Positions 8,990-18,030 of a DNA stretch of 64,000 nucleotides are shown here, one piece after another. Location of the stretch: positions 310,001-374,000 of the forward strand of contig CAVXLJ010000017.1 in NCBI GenBank assembly GCA_963762605.1, read 5' to 3'. Numbering within the stretch: the first letter of the stretch is position 1; the number at the start of each line of letters is the position of its first letter. The stretch is from CAVSRC01 sp963762605. Its GTDB lineage: Bacteria; Pseudomonadota; Alphaproteobacteria; Rhizobiales; Kaistiaceae. A model generated the notes under the pieces. That model did no database searches and was not told the DNA's origin. It saw only the letters and a program-made list of their open reading frames with translations. The position numbers were made by a program, and so were the translations under genes.

Positions 8990-9451
8990 ATGAATGCCGC
9001 CTTCCAAGAAGCAGTTGCGGACGTTCCCCGGCTTTTCGGCCTATTGAGCAAATGCGAGCCCTTCATCGAGAAGGGCATTGCTTCTCAGAGAGGGAAGGCT
9101 GGCATCTACGTCTTCTTTGAGGATGGCAAGCCAGTTCATGTTGGACGCACGCGGAATCTGCAGGCCCGTCTGCGAGGCCACACAACGACAAACAGACGTG
9201 CCCCCGCTTCGTTTGCTTTCAAACGAACTAGGCGCATTTTGAAGAAGTTCGCCACCTACAGACCGGACGGATCCCGGTCTGCGCTCATGCGCGATCCCGA
9301 ATTTGCCGCGGAGTTTGATCGACAGCTCGCGTCAGTGAAATCGATGCATGTTCGGTTCGTGGAGGTAGGCGATCCGATCAAGCAATATCTGCTTGAGTTG
9401 TATGCAACGCTTGAATTTGGACTCCCTATTGATGAGTTCGACGTTCACTAG
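8990..9451 (+). CDS. GIY-YIG domain protein
   Basis: The protein has 153 residues. The central segment GKAGIYVFFEDGKPVHVGRTRNLQARLRGH matches the GIY-YIG nuclease fold: GIY, then VHVG in place of the usual YIG, followed by the Arg of the catalytic helix. The C-terminal LLELYATLEFGLP fits the late Glu helix. The start at 8990 follows AGAAGG. It sits between puuA and the cupin gene, although it has no clear role in polyamine use. Its base composition is visibly less GC-rich than that of its neighbours, suggesting later insertion. It could be a nuclease or a non-catalytic relative. Confidence 0.75.
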   Translation: MNAAFQEAVADVPRLFGLLSKCEPFIEKGIASQRGKAGIYVFFEDGKPVHVGRTRNLQARLRGHTTTNRRAPASFAFKRTRRILKKFATYRPDGSRSALMRDPEFAAEFDRQLASVKSMHVRFVEVGDPIKQYLLELYATLEFGLPIDEFDVH

Positions 9452-9483
9452 CGCCGAAGCAGCGTCACCAGGAGCTCACTGTC

Positions 9484-9960
9484 ATGCCCAGGACGATCGA
9501 TCTCGCCACAGCGCCGGTGAGCGCCGGCACGCTCTATCCGCCGCCCTTCGACGCGCCGTGCCGCGCCCGCCATCGCATACGGCTGGGCGATGCGGCGGGG
9601 CTCACCCAGTTCGGCGTCAATCTGTGCACCCTGCCGCCCGGCGCCTGGTCGAGCCAGCGCCACTGGCACAGCCATGAGGACGAGCTGATCTATGTCGTCT
9701 CCGGCGAGGTGACGCTGGTCACCGACGACGGCGAGGAAACCTTGAGCGCCGGCGACGCGGCCGGCTTCAAGGCCGGCGAGAAAAACGGTCACAGCTTCCA
9801 GAACCGCTCGGACAAGGACGTGGTCCTGCTCGAGATCGGCTCGCGCTTCGAAGACGACATCGCCATCTATTCCGACATCGACATGAAGACGACACCCGAC
9901 GGCGCCTATGTCCACAAGGACGGCACGCCGTACCCCAAGCAGGAGCGCAGGAGCGGGTGA
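9484..9960 (+). CDS. Cupin domain protein of the polyamine cluster
   Basis: The protein has 158 residues and a single cupin barrel. Motif 1 is HWHSHEDELIYVVSGE, with His and Glu metal ligands; motif 2 is around DAAGFKAGEKNGHSFQNRS. It overlaps the next gene by four bases (GTGA), so it is probably co-translated with the oxidase. Stand-alone cupins with this motif accompany amino-acid and amine catabolic genes; the reaction is not known. It has no DNA-binding domain, so it is not PuuR itself. Confidence 0.85.
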   Translation: MPRTIDLATAPVSAGTLYPPPFDAPCRARHRIRLGDAAGLTQFGVNLCTLPPGAWSSQRHWHSHEDELIYVVSGEVTLVTDDGEETLSAGDAAGFKAGEKNGHSFQNRSDKDVVLLEIGSRFEDDIAIYSDIDMKTTPDGAYVHKDGTPYPKQERRSG

Positions 9961-11321
9961 CAGGCACCCACGTTCCGTCCCTCTACGCCGCGACGGCCGA
10001 TGCCGGGCTGAGCTTTCCGCCGCTGAGCGAATCGGTTCGCGCCGACGTCGCCATCGTCGGCGGCGGATTCACCGGCCTGTCGGCGGCGCTGCATCTGGCG
10101 GAAGCCGGCGTCGATGTGGTGCTGGTCGAGGAGAACCGGATCGGCTGGGGGGCGTCGGGGCGCAATGGCGGCCAGCTCCATAGCGGCCAGCGGCGCGACC
10201 AGGACTGGCTGGAAGCGCATCTCGGGATGGATGCCGCCCGCCACCTGTGGGGGCTCGCCGAAGAGGCAAAATCCACCACGCTCGGCCTGATCGAGAAGCA
10301 CGCTATCGCCTGCGACTGGCGGCCGGGTCTGATCGAGGCTGTCCACCGCGAGCGGCTGACTGCCGACGAGATCGCCTATGTCGACACGCTCAGGCGCGAC
10401 TATGGCTATGACGCCGTTACCTGGCTCGACCGTGCGGCGCTTGGGCAGGCCATCGGCACCGAGGTCTATTTCGGCGGGCGGCGCGATGCCCGTGCCGGCC
10501 ACCTCGATCCGTTGAAATTCGCGCAAGGGCTGGCGCGCGCCGCGCAACAGGCCGGCGCCCGCATCTTCGAGGGCACGCGGGCGGTCAAGGTAAGCGGAGA
10601 GGCGGCGACGGGGTTCAGGGTCGCGTGCACTTCCGAACCTGCCGAATCCGGCATGGAGCCCCCTCACCCGGACCTTCGGTCCGACCTCTCCCCAACGGGG
10701 AGAGGTAAGGCTGCGGCCAGCATCTCGGCCGACATCGTCGTTCTCGCCGGCAACGGCTATCTCGCCGGCATCGACAGCCAGGTCGAAGCGCGGGTCATGC
10801 CGATCGACAACTACATCGTCGCCACCGAGCCGATCGGCGCCGGCAAGCCGGGCGGCCTCATTCCCGGCGGCGAGGCGGTGTCGGACACACGCTTCGTGGT
10901 CTACTACTTCCGGCCGAGCGCCGACGGGCGCCTGGTTTTCGGCGGCGGCGAGACCTACGGCAACCACGGCCGCGGCAATGTCGCCGAGCTGGTGCGCAAG
11001 CATCTCGCCCGCGTCTATCCGCAGCTTGCCGACGCGCCGCTTGCCTATGCCTGGGGCGGCACGCTGGCGATCACGCTCAACCGCCTGCCCTATATCCGGC
11101 GCGTGCGACCGGGCGTCTATGCCGCGGCCGGCTATTCCGGCCAGGGTGTCGCCATCGCTCCCTTCGCCGGGAAGATCCTCGCCGAGGCCATTGCTGGAAA
11201 CCCCGGAAAACTCGATGCTTTCGCGGCCCTGCCGGTAACCACATTCCCGGGAGGGCCACTCCTGCGCTTCCCGGCGCTGGTCGCGGCCATGACCTGGTAC
11301 CGCCTGCGCGACAGCCTGTGA
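9957..11321 (+). CDS. puuB: FAD-dependent oxidoreductase, PuuB-like (gamma-glutamylputrescine oxidase candidate)
   Basis: The protein has 454 residues and starts with GTG overlapping the cupin stop. The FAD-binding Rossmann motif is VAIVGGGFTGLSAALHLAEAG, followed by GWGASGRNGGQLHSGQ, typical of DAO-family amine oxidases. The C-terminal AAGYSGQGVAIAPFAGKILAEAI closes the FAD site. PuuB oxidises gamma-glutamylputrescine to the aldehyde. Bases 10659-10705 carry a dispersed palindromic element that is read in frame as a roughly 25-residue insert (ending in SPTGRG) before the ADIVVLAGNGYL segment. The insert is probably a surface loop, since the frame remains open. Confidence 0.83.
   Translation: MTGTHVPSLYAATADAGLSFPPLSESVRADVAIVGGGFTGLSAALHLAEAGVDVVLVEENRIGWGASGRNGGQLHSGQRRDQDWLEAHLGMDAARHLWGLAEEAKSTTLGLIEKHAIACDWRPGLIEAVHRERLTADEIAYVDTLRRDYGYDAVTWLDRAALGQAIGTEVYFGGRRDARAGHLDPLKFAQGLARAAQQAGARIFEGTRAVKVSGEAATGFRVACTSEPAESGMEPPHPDLRSDLSPTGRGKAAASISADIVVLAGNGYLAGIDSQVEARVMPIDNYIVATEPIGAGKPGGLIPGGEAVSDTRFVVYYFRPSADGRLVFGGGETYGNHGRGNVAELVRKHLARVYPQLADAPLAYAWGGTLAITLNRLPYIRRVRPGVYAAAGYSGQGVAIAPFAGKILAEAIAGNPGKLDAFAALPVTTFPGGPLLRFPALVAAMTWYRLRDSL
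10659..10705. repeat. Palindromic element inserted in frame in the puuB-like gene
   Basis: Two adjacent hairpins are visible: CGGACC/GGTCCG (10669-10683) and CCTCTCCCC/GGGGAGAGG (10685-10705). Both match the family seen at 4920-4940 and 60401-60452. Here the element lies inside coding sequence and contributes residues PPHPDLRSDLSPTGRG to the protein. Confidence 0.85.
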
Positions 11322-11385
11322 CGGTCTGACGGTTTCGGTTCGCCATAGCGCGATGTAGAAGACGCGCGCCTATGGGGCTGCCGCC

Positions 11386-13122
11386 ATGTCCGAGACCGCC
11401 ATTGCCGCTGCCACGACCCAATCCGGCATGGACCCGCGCCGGCGCGCCCTCGCGCTGTGGGTGATCCTGCTCGCCTTCGGCATGGACCTGCTCAATTCGA
11501 CCATCGTCAATATCGGCATCCCCTCCATCCAGCGCGAACTCGGCACCAGCTACGCCGCCATCCAGTGGATCGTCGCCGGCTATCAGCTCACCTTCGCGCT
11601 CTTTCTCATCACCGGCGGGCGGCTCGGCGACATTTTCGGCTATCGCAAGATCCTGCTCATCGGCATGGGCGGATTTGCGCTCACCTCGGCGCTTTGCGGC
11701 TTCGCCGTCTCCAGCGAAATGCTGGTCGCCTCGCGTCTGCTGCAGGGCCTGTCGGCCGCGCTCATGGTGCCGCAGACGCTGGCCATCATGCAGGTGATGT
11801 ACCCGACCTTCGAGGAGCGGCAGCGTGTATCGGCGCTCTACGGCGCGGTCGCCGGCATCGCCACCGTCTCCGGACCCATCATCGGTGCGCTGCTCATCAC
11901 CGGAAATCCCTACGGCTTCGGCTGGCGCACCATCTTCCTCATCAACCTGCCCTTCGCGGTCGCGGCCGTCAGCCTCGGGCTCGTCTATCTGCCCGTGCGC
12001 AAGTCGCCGCACCCGCTCCACGTCGATGGGGTCGGCGTCGGGTTGATCCTCCTCGCCATGCTCATGCTGATGTTCCCGCTGATCGAGGGGCGCCAGCTCG
12101 ACTGGCCGCAATGGGCGTTCGTCTCGATGGCGGCCTCGCTTGCCATCTTCGGCCTGTTCGCGCTGAGCCAGATCTGGAAGGACCGCCGCGACGGCTCGCC
12201 GCTGGTCGTACCGCACCTCTTCCGCGCGCGCTCCTTCGTCGGCGGCATCACCATTTCGCTCGCCTTCTATGCTGTGGTCGCCTCCTTCTTCCTGGTGCTG
12301 ACCATCTTCCTGCAGATCGGCATCGGCTACGACGTGCTGACCGCCGGTCTGACCAGCATTCCCTTCTCCCTCGGCATCGGCATCACGGTGACCATCGCCC
12401 AGGGCGTTCTGGTGCCGCGCTTCGGCCGCAACACGCTGACCGCCGGGCCGCTCATCATGATCGTCGGCTTCAGCCTGTTCATGATCGAGATCGCCGTTTA
12501 CGGCGGCGCGCTGTCGCCATGGGCGGTGGCGCCGGTGCTGTTCGTCACCGGCATCGGCATGGGCTGCGTGGTGGCGCCGATCTATCCCTTCATCCTGGCG
12601 CAGGTGCCGGTGGCGGATGCCGGCTCGGCGTCGGGCGTCATCAATGCCGTCGGCCAGGTTGGCGGCGCCGTCGGCGTAGCGGCGGTCGGCGTCATCTTCT
12701 TCGGCCTCATCGGCAGCCAGGCGACGATCAGCGTCGACAGCGTGCGCGGCGACCTTTCCTCCGAGTTGACGGCAGCCGGGATGCCCAATGCCGCGGTGCC
12801 CGCAATCGTCGCCTCCTTCGAGACCTGCTTCCACGACCGCGCCAACGCCAAGGACCTCTCAGAGGTGCCAGAGAGCTGCGCTCGGGCTGAAGAAGCCCAG
12901 GCGGCGTTCGCGGCATCCGATCCGGTACAGGCCGCACGGGTCGCCGCTATCATCGCGCGGCACGCACGCGTCGCCTCGCAACGCAACTTCTCCACGGCCA
13001 TGGAACAGACGCTCGTCTGGCTGGTGGCCGGGCTGGTCGTCGTCTCCCTGCTCACATTCCTGCTGCCGCGGCGGCCCAAGCGGCGCGAGGAGGAGGTCGC
13101 CGAGGCCGGCGCCGAACCATAG
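11386..13122 (+). CDS. MFS drug efflux transporter, DHA2 family (EmrB/QacA type)
   Basis: The protein has 578 residues and about 14 membrane helices. Family motifs are LDLLNSTIVNIGIPSIQ-like in helix 1 (here MDLLNSTIVNIGIPSIQREL), the loop GGRLGDIFGYRKILLIG after helix 2, and SRLLQGLSAALMVPQTLAIM. A periplasmic loop of about 90 residues (from QATISVDSVRG to ARVASQRN) precedes the last helix, as in many DHA2 members. It exports drugs or metabolites by proton antiport. It is transcribed alone on the plus strand; the downstream TetR gene and ABC exporter suggest a local export region. Confidence 0.9.
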   Translation: MSETAIAAATTQSGMDPRRRALALWVILLAFGMDLLNSTIVNIGIPSIQRELGTSYAAIQWIVAGYQLTFALFLITGGRLGDIFGYRKILLIGMGGFALTSALCGFAVSSEMLVASRLLQGLSAALMVPQTLAIMQVMYPTFEERQRVSALYGAVAGIATVSGPIIGALLITGNPYGFGWRTIFLINLPFAVAAVSLGLVYLPVRKSPHPLHVDGVGVGLILLAMLMLMFPLIEGRQLDWPQWAFVSMAASLAIFGLFALSQIWKDRRDGSPLVVPHLFRARSFVGGITISLAFYAVVASFFLVLTIFLQIGIGYDVLTAGLTSIPFSLGIGITVTIAQGVLVPRFGRNTLTAGPLIMIVGFSLFMIEIAVYGGALSPWAVAPVLFVTGIGMGCVVAPIYPFILAQVPVADAGSASGVINAVGQVGGAVGVAAVGVIFFGLIGSQATISVDSVRGDLSSELTAAGMPNAAVPAIVASFETCFHDRANAKDLSEVPESCARAEEAQAAFAASDPVQAARVAAIIARHARVASQRNFSTAMEQTLVWLVAGLVVVSLLTFLLPRRPKRREEEVAEAGAEP

Positions 13123-13261
13123 AACCGCCTGGCTGGCGGCGACGGCAACGCCGCGGTGTTGGCTGCCGCGCGCTTCCGCTCTCCTGCCGCCTGTCCGCGC
13201 GTCCCGCGCCCGTGTCCGGTGCGGCGATCCTGCGCATGCGCCCGTTTGCTACCGAAATTTA

Positions 13262-13304
13262 ATCATACGAACGATTGACTTATTTAATCAGTCGATCGTA
13301 TGAA
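13262..13304. promoter_or_regulatory. Imperfect inverted repeat and possible promoter at the TetR gene start
   Basis: The left arm TCATACGAACGATTGACT and the right arm AGTCGATCGTATGAA are near-complementary (TCATACGA matched, then CGA..CT). It is an AT-rich island in GC-rich DNA. TTGACT (13275-13280) followed 18 bases later by TATGAA (13299-13304) could be -35 and -10 boxes. The operator covers both, as expected for self-repression. If this is the promoter, transcription begins after the ATG at 13300, and the ATG at 13369 would be the true start. Confidence 0.6.
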
Positions 13305-14094
13305 CTATATCCAGCAGCAGCTCATGGCGCGCGCAATGGCTCAACACCGACCAAAACCGGAAACTGGAATGGAACAGGCAAGACCCGTCAGAGCGCCCGC
13401 AAGGGACGCCGGTGACGCATCGCGCGCCGCCTCGCCGCACTACCGGCGCGCCCGGCGCGACCGCGGCGCCGAGACCCGCCAGCAGCTCATCGAGGCGGCG
13501 CTCGACGTCTTCGGCCGCCTCGGCTACGAGGGCGCCAGCACGCGCGAGATCGCCAAGGCGGCCAACGCCAACCTGGCGGCGATCGTCTATCACTTCGGCG
13601 GCAAGGAGGCGCTGCACATCGCGGTCGCCGAACACGTCGTCGCCAGCATCCTCGCCAAGATCGGGCCGAACCTGGCCTTGGCCGTCGAACCGGCGGCGAC
13701 CGCGACCCCGGCCGCAGCCCGCGAGACGCTCCACCGCCTGATCGAGACGATGATCAACACCCTGCTCGGCACGGCGGAAGCGGAGCGCTGGGCGCGCTTC
13801 CTGGTGCGCGAACAGATGTATCCGACCGCCGCCTTCGAGGTGATCTACCGATTCATGAGCGGTGCCACGGCGACGGCAGCACACACCGTCGCCACCATTC
13901 TCGGGCGCCCCGTGGACGAAAGCGTCCGCCTGCGGGTCTTCACCATGCTCGGTCAGGTGCTCGTCTTCCGCTTGGCGCAAGCCCTTGTGCTCAGGCGCAT
14001 GGAGTGGACCTCCATCGGCGAGCGTGAGCGCGACGTGATCAAGCAGGTCGTCCATCAGAACATCGATGCCATTCTGGAAGGAGCCAAGTCATGA
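13300..14094 (+). CDS. TetR-family regulator with CerR-type C-terminal domain
   Basis: The longest frame gives 264 residues. The N-terminal helix-turn-helix is TRQQLIEAALDVFGRLGYEGASTREIAKAANANLAAIVYHFGGKEAL. The C-terminal half, with LIETMINTLLGTAEAERWARFLVREQMYPT, matches the CerR/DUF1956 type that controls YbhGFSR-like exporters. The start is uncertain: 13300 lies inside the operator, while the ATG at 13369 (MEQARP) would be downstream of the predicted promoter and loses only a low-complexity leader. Its stop overlaps the HlyD gene start, so it leads the exporter operon and probably represses it. Confidence 0.9.
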   Translation: MNYIQQQLMARAMAQHRPKPETGMEQARPVRAPARDAGDASRAASPHYRRARRDRGAETRQQLIEAALDVFGRLGYEGASTREIAKAANANLAAIVYHFGGKEALHIAVAEHVVASILAKIGPNLALAVEPAATATPAAARETLHRLIETMINTLLGTAEAERWARFLVREQMYPTAAFEVIYRFMSGATATAAHTVATILGRPVDESVRLRVFTMLGQVLVFRLAQALVLRRMEWTSIGERERDVIKQVVHQNIDAILEGAKS

Positions 14095-15098
14095 GGCGGC
14101 GGATTATCGTTCTGCTGATCCTTGTCGTTGTGGTGGCCGGCGGCGGCGCCTGGTGGTGGTTCGGCCAGAACGGCAACGGCAACGGCCCGCTGGTGCTCTA
14201 CGGCAATGTCGACCTGCGTCAGGTCGACCTCGCCTTCAACGAGAGCGGGCGGATCACGCAGGTGCTGGTCGACGAGGGCGCCAAGGTGAAACAGGGCGAG
14301 GTGCTCGCCCGCCTCGACACCAGCCTAATCGCGCCGCAGGTCGCACAGGCGGAAGCCAATGTCGCGGCGCAGGCGGCGGCGGTGGACAAGCTGCACAACG
14401 GCTCGCGTCCCGAGGAGATTGCCCAGGCTGAAGCCAATGTCGACGCGGCACGCGCCAACGCCCACAACGCCGCGCTGACCTACAACCGCCTGATCACGCT
14501 CAAGGACAGCCCCAGTGGCAGTCCGTCCGTCACCCAGAGCCAGATCGATGCCGCCAAGGCTGCCAAGGATTCCGCCGACGCCCAGCTGGAAGTCACCCAG
14601 CAGGTGCTGATTCTCGCCAAGGCTGGCCCGCGCAAGGAAGACATCGCCCAGGCGGAAGCCCTGCTCAAGGGGGCGCAGGCCCAGCTAGACCTGCTCCACC
14701 AGCAGATGAAGGACGCGACGCTGGTCGCGCCGTCCGACGGCATCATCCGCTCGCGCCTGCTCGAGCCGGGCGAAATGGCGTCGGCCGCCAAGCCGGTCTT
14801 CTCCATCGCCATCGTCACGCCGAAATGGGTGCGCGCCTACCTCTCCGAGCCGGATCTCGCCAAGGTCGCGCCCGGCGCAAGGGCGACCGTGACGATCGAT
14901 GGCGACAGTCAAAGCTTCACCGGCCATATCGGCTTCATCTCGCCGGTGGCGGAGTTCACGCCGCATGCCATCCAGACCGCGGAGCTGCGCACCAGCCTCG
15001 TCTATGAGGTGCGCGTTCTGGTCGACGATCCGAACGACGTGCTGCGTCTCGGCATGCCGGCGACGGTTCATCTGGCGGGCGAGCCGGCGCAGCAATGA
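14091..15098 (+). CDS. HlyD-family membrane fusion protein (YbhG type)
   Basis: The protein has 335 residues, with a membrane anchor at 4-24, an N-terminal lipoyl half (VLYGNVDLRQVDLAFNESGRI), a long alpha-helical hairpin rich in Ala and Gln (about 80-200) and the returning barrel (DATLVAPSDGIIRSRLLEPGE). It bridges the ABC exporter to an outer-membrane channel. It is coupled by 4-base overlaps to the TetR gene before it and the ATPase gene after it. No TolC-like gene is nearby. Confidence 0.9.
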   Translation: MRRRIIVLLILVVVVAGGGAWWWFGQNGNGNGPLVLYGNVDLRQVDLAFNESGRITQVLVDEGAKVKQGEVLARLDTSLIAPQVAQAEANVAAQAAAVDKLHNGSRPEEIAQAEANVDAARANAHNAALTYNRLITLKDSPSGSPSVTQSQIDAAKAAKDSADAQLEVTQQVLILAKAGPRKEDIAQAEALLKGAQAQLDLLHQQMKDATLVAPSDGIIRSRLLEPGEMASAAKPVFSIAIVTPKWVRAYLSEPDLAKVAPGARATVTIDGDSQSFTGHIGFISPVAEFTPHAIQTAELRTSLVYEVRVLVDDPNDVLRLGMPATVHLAGEPAQQ

Positions 15099-16846
15099 CC
15101 GATCCCGCCCCCGTCATCGAAGGCCGCGGCATAACCAAGCTGTTCAAGCGCGCCAGCGGCGAGAGGGTGACCGCTCTCGACGGGGTCTCGCTGGCCGTCG
15201 AGCATGGCGGGCTGACGGCGCTGGTCGGACCTGACGGCGCCGGCAAGACCACGCTCATCCGCCTGATGGCGGGCCTGCTCACCGCCGATGCCGGCGAACT
15301 GCATGTGCTCGGTATCGACATTGCCCGCGATCCGCAGGCGGTGCAGGACCGAGTCGGCTACATGCCGCAGAAGTTCGGACTCTACGAGGATCTCACCGTC
15401 CAGGAAAATGTCGACCTCTATGCCGATCTTCACGGCGTCACCGCCGAGGAGCGCCGCCAGGTCTATCCGCAACTCATGGACATGACCGCACTTGGTCCGT
15501 TCACCAAGCGGCTTGCCGGCCGCCTCTCCGGCGGCATGAAGCAGAAGCTCGGTCTCGCCTGCACGCTGGTGCGCGCGCCCGACCTGCTTCTCCTCGACGA
15601 GCCGACGGTCGGCGTCGATCCGCTGTCGCGCCGCGAGCTGTGGGAGATCATCCTGCATCTGGTCAACGATCGGGGCCTGACGGTGCTGATCAGCACCTCC
15701 TACCTGGACGAGGCGGAACGCTGCAAGCACGCGATCGTCATGCACGAGGGCACGGTGCTGGCCAAAGGTCCGCCGAGCACGATCACCGCGGCGGCGGCCG
15801 GACGCGCGTACCTGGCGACGCCGCCCGCGGGCCAGCCGGCGCGGCTGTTGCAGGCGCGGCTTCTCGACGACCCCAATGTGACCGATGCGGTCCCGCAGGG
15901 TGGCCACGTGCGCCTGGTCAAGGCAGATGGCGGCGTTCTGGCCGGTGTCGATGTGACTGCGGTCAAGCCGCGCTTCGAGGACGGCTTCATGGTGCTGCTG
16001 CACAAGGCGGCGCAAGCCGGCAAGGCCGCATCGCTGTCGCTCGGTCGCCCGACCAAACGGCACACCGACGACACGGTCGTCGAAGTCAGCGACCTGGTGC
16101 GCCGGTTCGGAACGTTCACCGCCGTCGACACCATCAGCTTCGCGGTGAAGACCGGCGAGATCTTCGGTCTGCTGGGCCCCAACGGCGCCGGCAAGACCAC
16201 CACCTTCCGCATGCTATGCGGCCTGTTGCCGGCAACCAGCGGCACGCTCAGGGTCGCCGGCGTCGATCTGAGAACGGCGCGGGCGTCGGCCCGCCAGCGC
16301 ATCGGCTATGTGGCGCAGAAGTTCTCGCTCTACGGCCTGCTCTCGGTCACCCAGAACCTCGAATTCTTCGCCGGTGCCTACGGTCTCTCCGGCCGCCGGC
16401 GCAAGGAACGCATCGACTGGGCGATGGAGCAGTTTGATCTCCGCCCCCTGGCCAGGCTGCCCAGCGGTCAGTTGCCCGGCGGCTACAAGCAGCGCCTGGC
16501 CATGGCTGCCGCGCTCATCCACGAGCCGGAGATCCTGTTTCTCGACGAGCCGACCAGCGGCGCCGACCCGCTCGCCCGGCGCGAGTTCTGGCGCCGCATC
16601 ACCGCGCTTGCCGAGGAAGGCGTCACCGTCATCGTCACCACCCATTTCATGGAAGAGGCCGAATACTGCGACCGCGTCGTCATTCTCGACGCCGGCCAGG
16701 TGCTGGCCCGCGGCACGCCGGCCGAGATCCGCGCCCGCGCGCCGGAAACCGAAGGCCACGATGCGACCATGGAGGACGCCTTCATCGCCATCGTCGAGGA
16801 AGCGCGGCGCGAGCACGGCCGCCCGGGCGAGAGGAGCGCGGCATGA
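15095..16846 (+). CDS. ABC exporter ATPase with two fused nucleotide-binding domains (YbhF type)
   Basis: The protein has 583 residues and two ABC domains. The first (about 5-230) has an unusual Walker A, GPDGAGKTT, signature LSGGMKQKLGLACTL and Walker B LLLLDEPTVGVDP. The second (about 325-560) has GPNGAGKTT, the altered signature LPGGYKQRLAMAAAL and ILFLDEPTSGADP. The fused tandem matches YbhF, which works with two permeases. Both Walker B glutamates are present, so both sites look competent. Confidence 0.92.
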   Translation: MTDPAPVIEGRGITKLFKRASGERVTALDGVSLAVEHGGLTALVGPDGAGKTTLIRLMAGLLTADAGELHVLGIDIARDPQAVQDRVGYMPQKFGLYEDLTVQENVDLYADLHGVTAEERRQVYPQLMDMTALGPFTKRLAGRLSGGMKQKLGLACTLVRAPDLLLLDEPTVGVDPLSRRELWEIILHLVNDRGLTVLISTSYLDEAERCKHAIVMHEGTVLAKGPPSTITAAAAGRAYLATPPAGQPARLLQARLLDDPNVTDAVPQGGHVRLVKADGGVLAGVDVTAVKPRFEDGFMVLLHKAAQAGKAASLSLGRPTKRHTDDTVVEVSDLVRRFGTFTAVDTISFAVKTGEIFGLLGPNGAGKTTTFRMLCGLLPATSGTLRVAGVDLRTARASARQRIGYVAQKFSLYGLLSVTQNLEFFAGAYGLSGRRRKERIDWAMEQFDLRPLARLPSGQLPGGYKQRLAMAAALIHEPEILFLDEPTSGADPLARREFWRRITALAEEGVTVIVTTHFMEEAEYCDRVVILDAGQVLARGTPAEIRARAPETEGHDATMEDAFIAIVEEARREHGRPGERSAA

Positions 16847-18021
16847 GCGACGCGACCCTCTCCGCCTCCGCCCCGCCCGGTTCGCCGGCGCCTGCCCACC
16901 GATCCGGGGCGGCGCGGCGCGTGCGCGCCCTGATCGTCAAGGAAAGCCGCCAGATCCTGCGCGACCCGAGTTCGATCGCGCTCGGCATCGTCATGCCGGT
17001 GATCCTCATTCTTCTCTTCGGCTATGCGCTGTCGCTCGACGTCAAGAACGCGCCGATCGCCCTGGTGATCGAGCAGCCGTCGGCGATGGCGAACGAGGTC
17101 GCCGCCGGCTTCCGCCTGTCACCCTATTTCGACGCGCAAACGGTGACCTCGATGGCCGAGGCGGAGAAGCTGATGCGCGCCCACGAAGTGGACGGCATCG
17201 TGCATTTGCGCGACGACTTCGCCCGCAATGTCGCCAATGGCAGCGCCAAGGTGCAGGTGCTGCTGCACGGAACCGACGCCAATACCGCGCGTATCATCGA
17301 AAACTATGCGCTCGGCGCCATCGGCATGGCCGGACAACGGCTGGCGGCGCAAGGCGGCCCGGTTGTCGGCAACGGCCCGGTCGCGCTCAGGAGCCGCATC
17401 TGGTTCAACGAGACCGGCGACAGCCACTATTTCCTCGTTCCCGGCCTGATCGTGCTGATCATGACGCTGGTCGGCGCCTTCCTGACCGCGCTGGTGATGG
17501 CGCGCGAATGGGAACGGGGAACGCTTGAGGCGATCTTCGTGACGCCGGTCAGGGCGACCGAAATCCTGCTCGGCAAGATCGTGCCCTATTTCGGCCTGGG
17601 CATGGTGGGCTTCGTGCTCTGCGTCATCGCGGCCGAAGTCCTGTTCCGCGTGCCGCTGCGCGGCTCCCTGGCCGTACTGACCGGCGTATCGATGCTCTAC
17701 ATGCTGGTTTCGGTCGGCTTCGGACTGTTCATTTCCTCGGTCACCAAGAGCCAGTTCGTCGCCTCGCAGATCGCGCTCATCGCCTCCTTCCTGCCGGCCA
17801 TGCTGCTCTCCGGCTTCCTGTTCGACATCCGCTCGATGCCGGTGGCCTTGCAGATCTTCACCTACATCCTGCCGGCCCGCTATTTCGTCACGCTCCTGCA
17901 GACGATCTTCCTGGCCGGCGACATCTGGCGCGTCATCCTGCCCAATACGGCCGTGCTGGCGTTGATGGCGTTCCTCCTGCTTGCCGCCACCCATCGCGCA
18001 ACACGCAAGAAACTCGCCTGA
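16843..18021 (+). CDS. ABC-2 type exporter permease (YbhS type)
   Basis: The protein has 392 residues. After a first helix (about 44-66) comes a large periplasmic domain (about 67-195), then five more helices, the ABC2_membrane_3 layout. The conserved RDPSSIALGIVMPVILILLFGYALSLDV and EWERGTLEAIFVTPVRATEILLGKI (the coupling segment) are present. It starts on the ATPase stop and is followed by its paralogue after 9 bases; the two form the transport channel. Confidence 0.92.
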   Translation: MSDATLSASAPPGSPAPAHRSGAARRVRALIVKESRQILRDPSSIALGIVMPVILILLFGYALSLDVKNAPIALVIEQPSAMANEVAAGFRLSPYFDAQTVTSMAEAEKLMRAHEVDGIVHLRDDFARNVANGSAKVQVLLHGTDANTARIIENYALGAIGMAGQRLAAQGGPVVGNGPVALRSRIWFNETGDSHYFLVPGLIVLIMTLVGAFLTALVMAREWERGTLEAIFVTPVRATEILLGKIVPYFGLGMVGFVLCVIAAEVLFRVPLRGSLAVLTGVSMLYMLVSVGFGLFISSVTKSQFVASQIALIASFLPAMLLSGFLFDIRSMPVALQIFTYILPARYFVTLLQTIFLAGDIWRVILPNTAVLALMAFLLLAATHRATRKKLA

Positions 18022-18030
18022 GGCCCGTCC

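Noticed and set aside
11077..12834. 585-codon minus-strand frame opposite the MFS gene
   Set aside because: His/Asp/Arg-rich low-complexity product; the plus strand encodes a clear DHA2 transporter.
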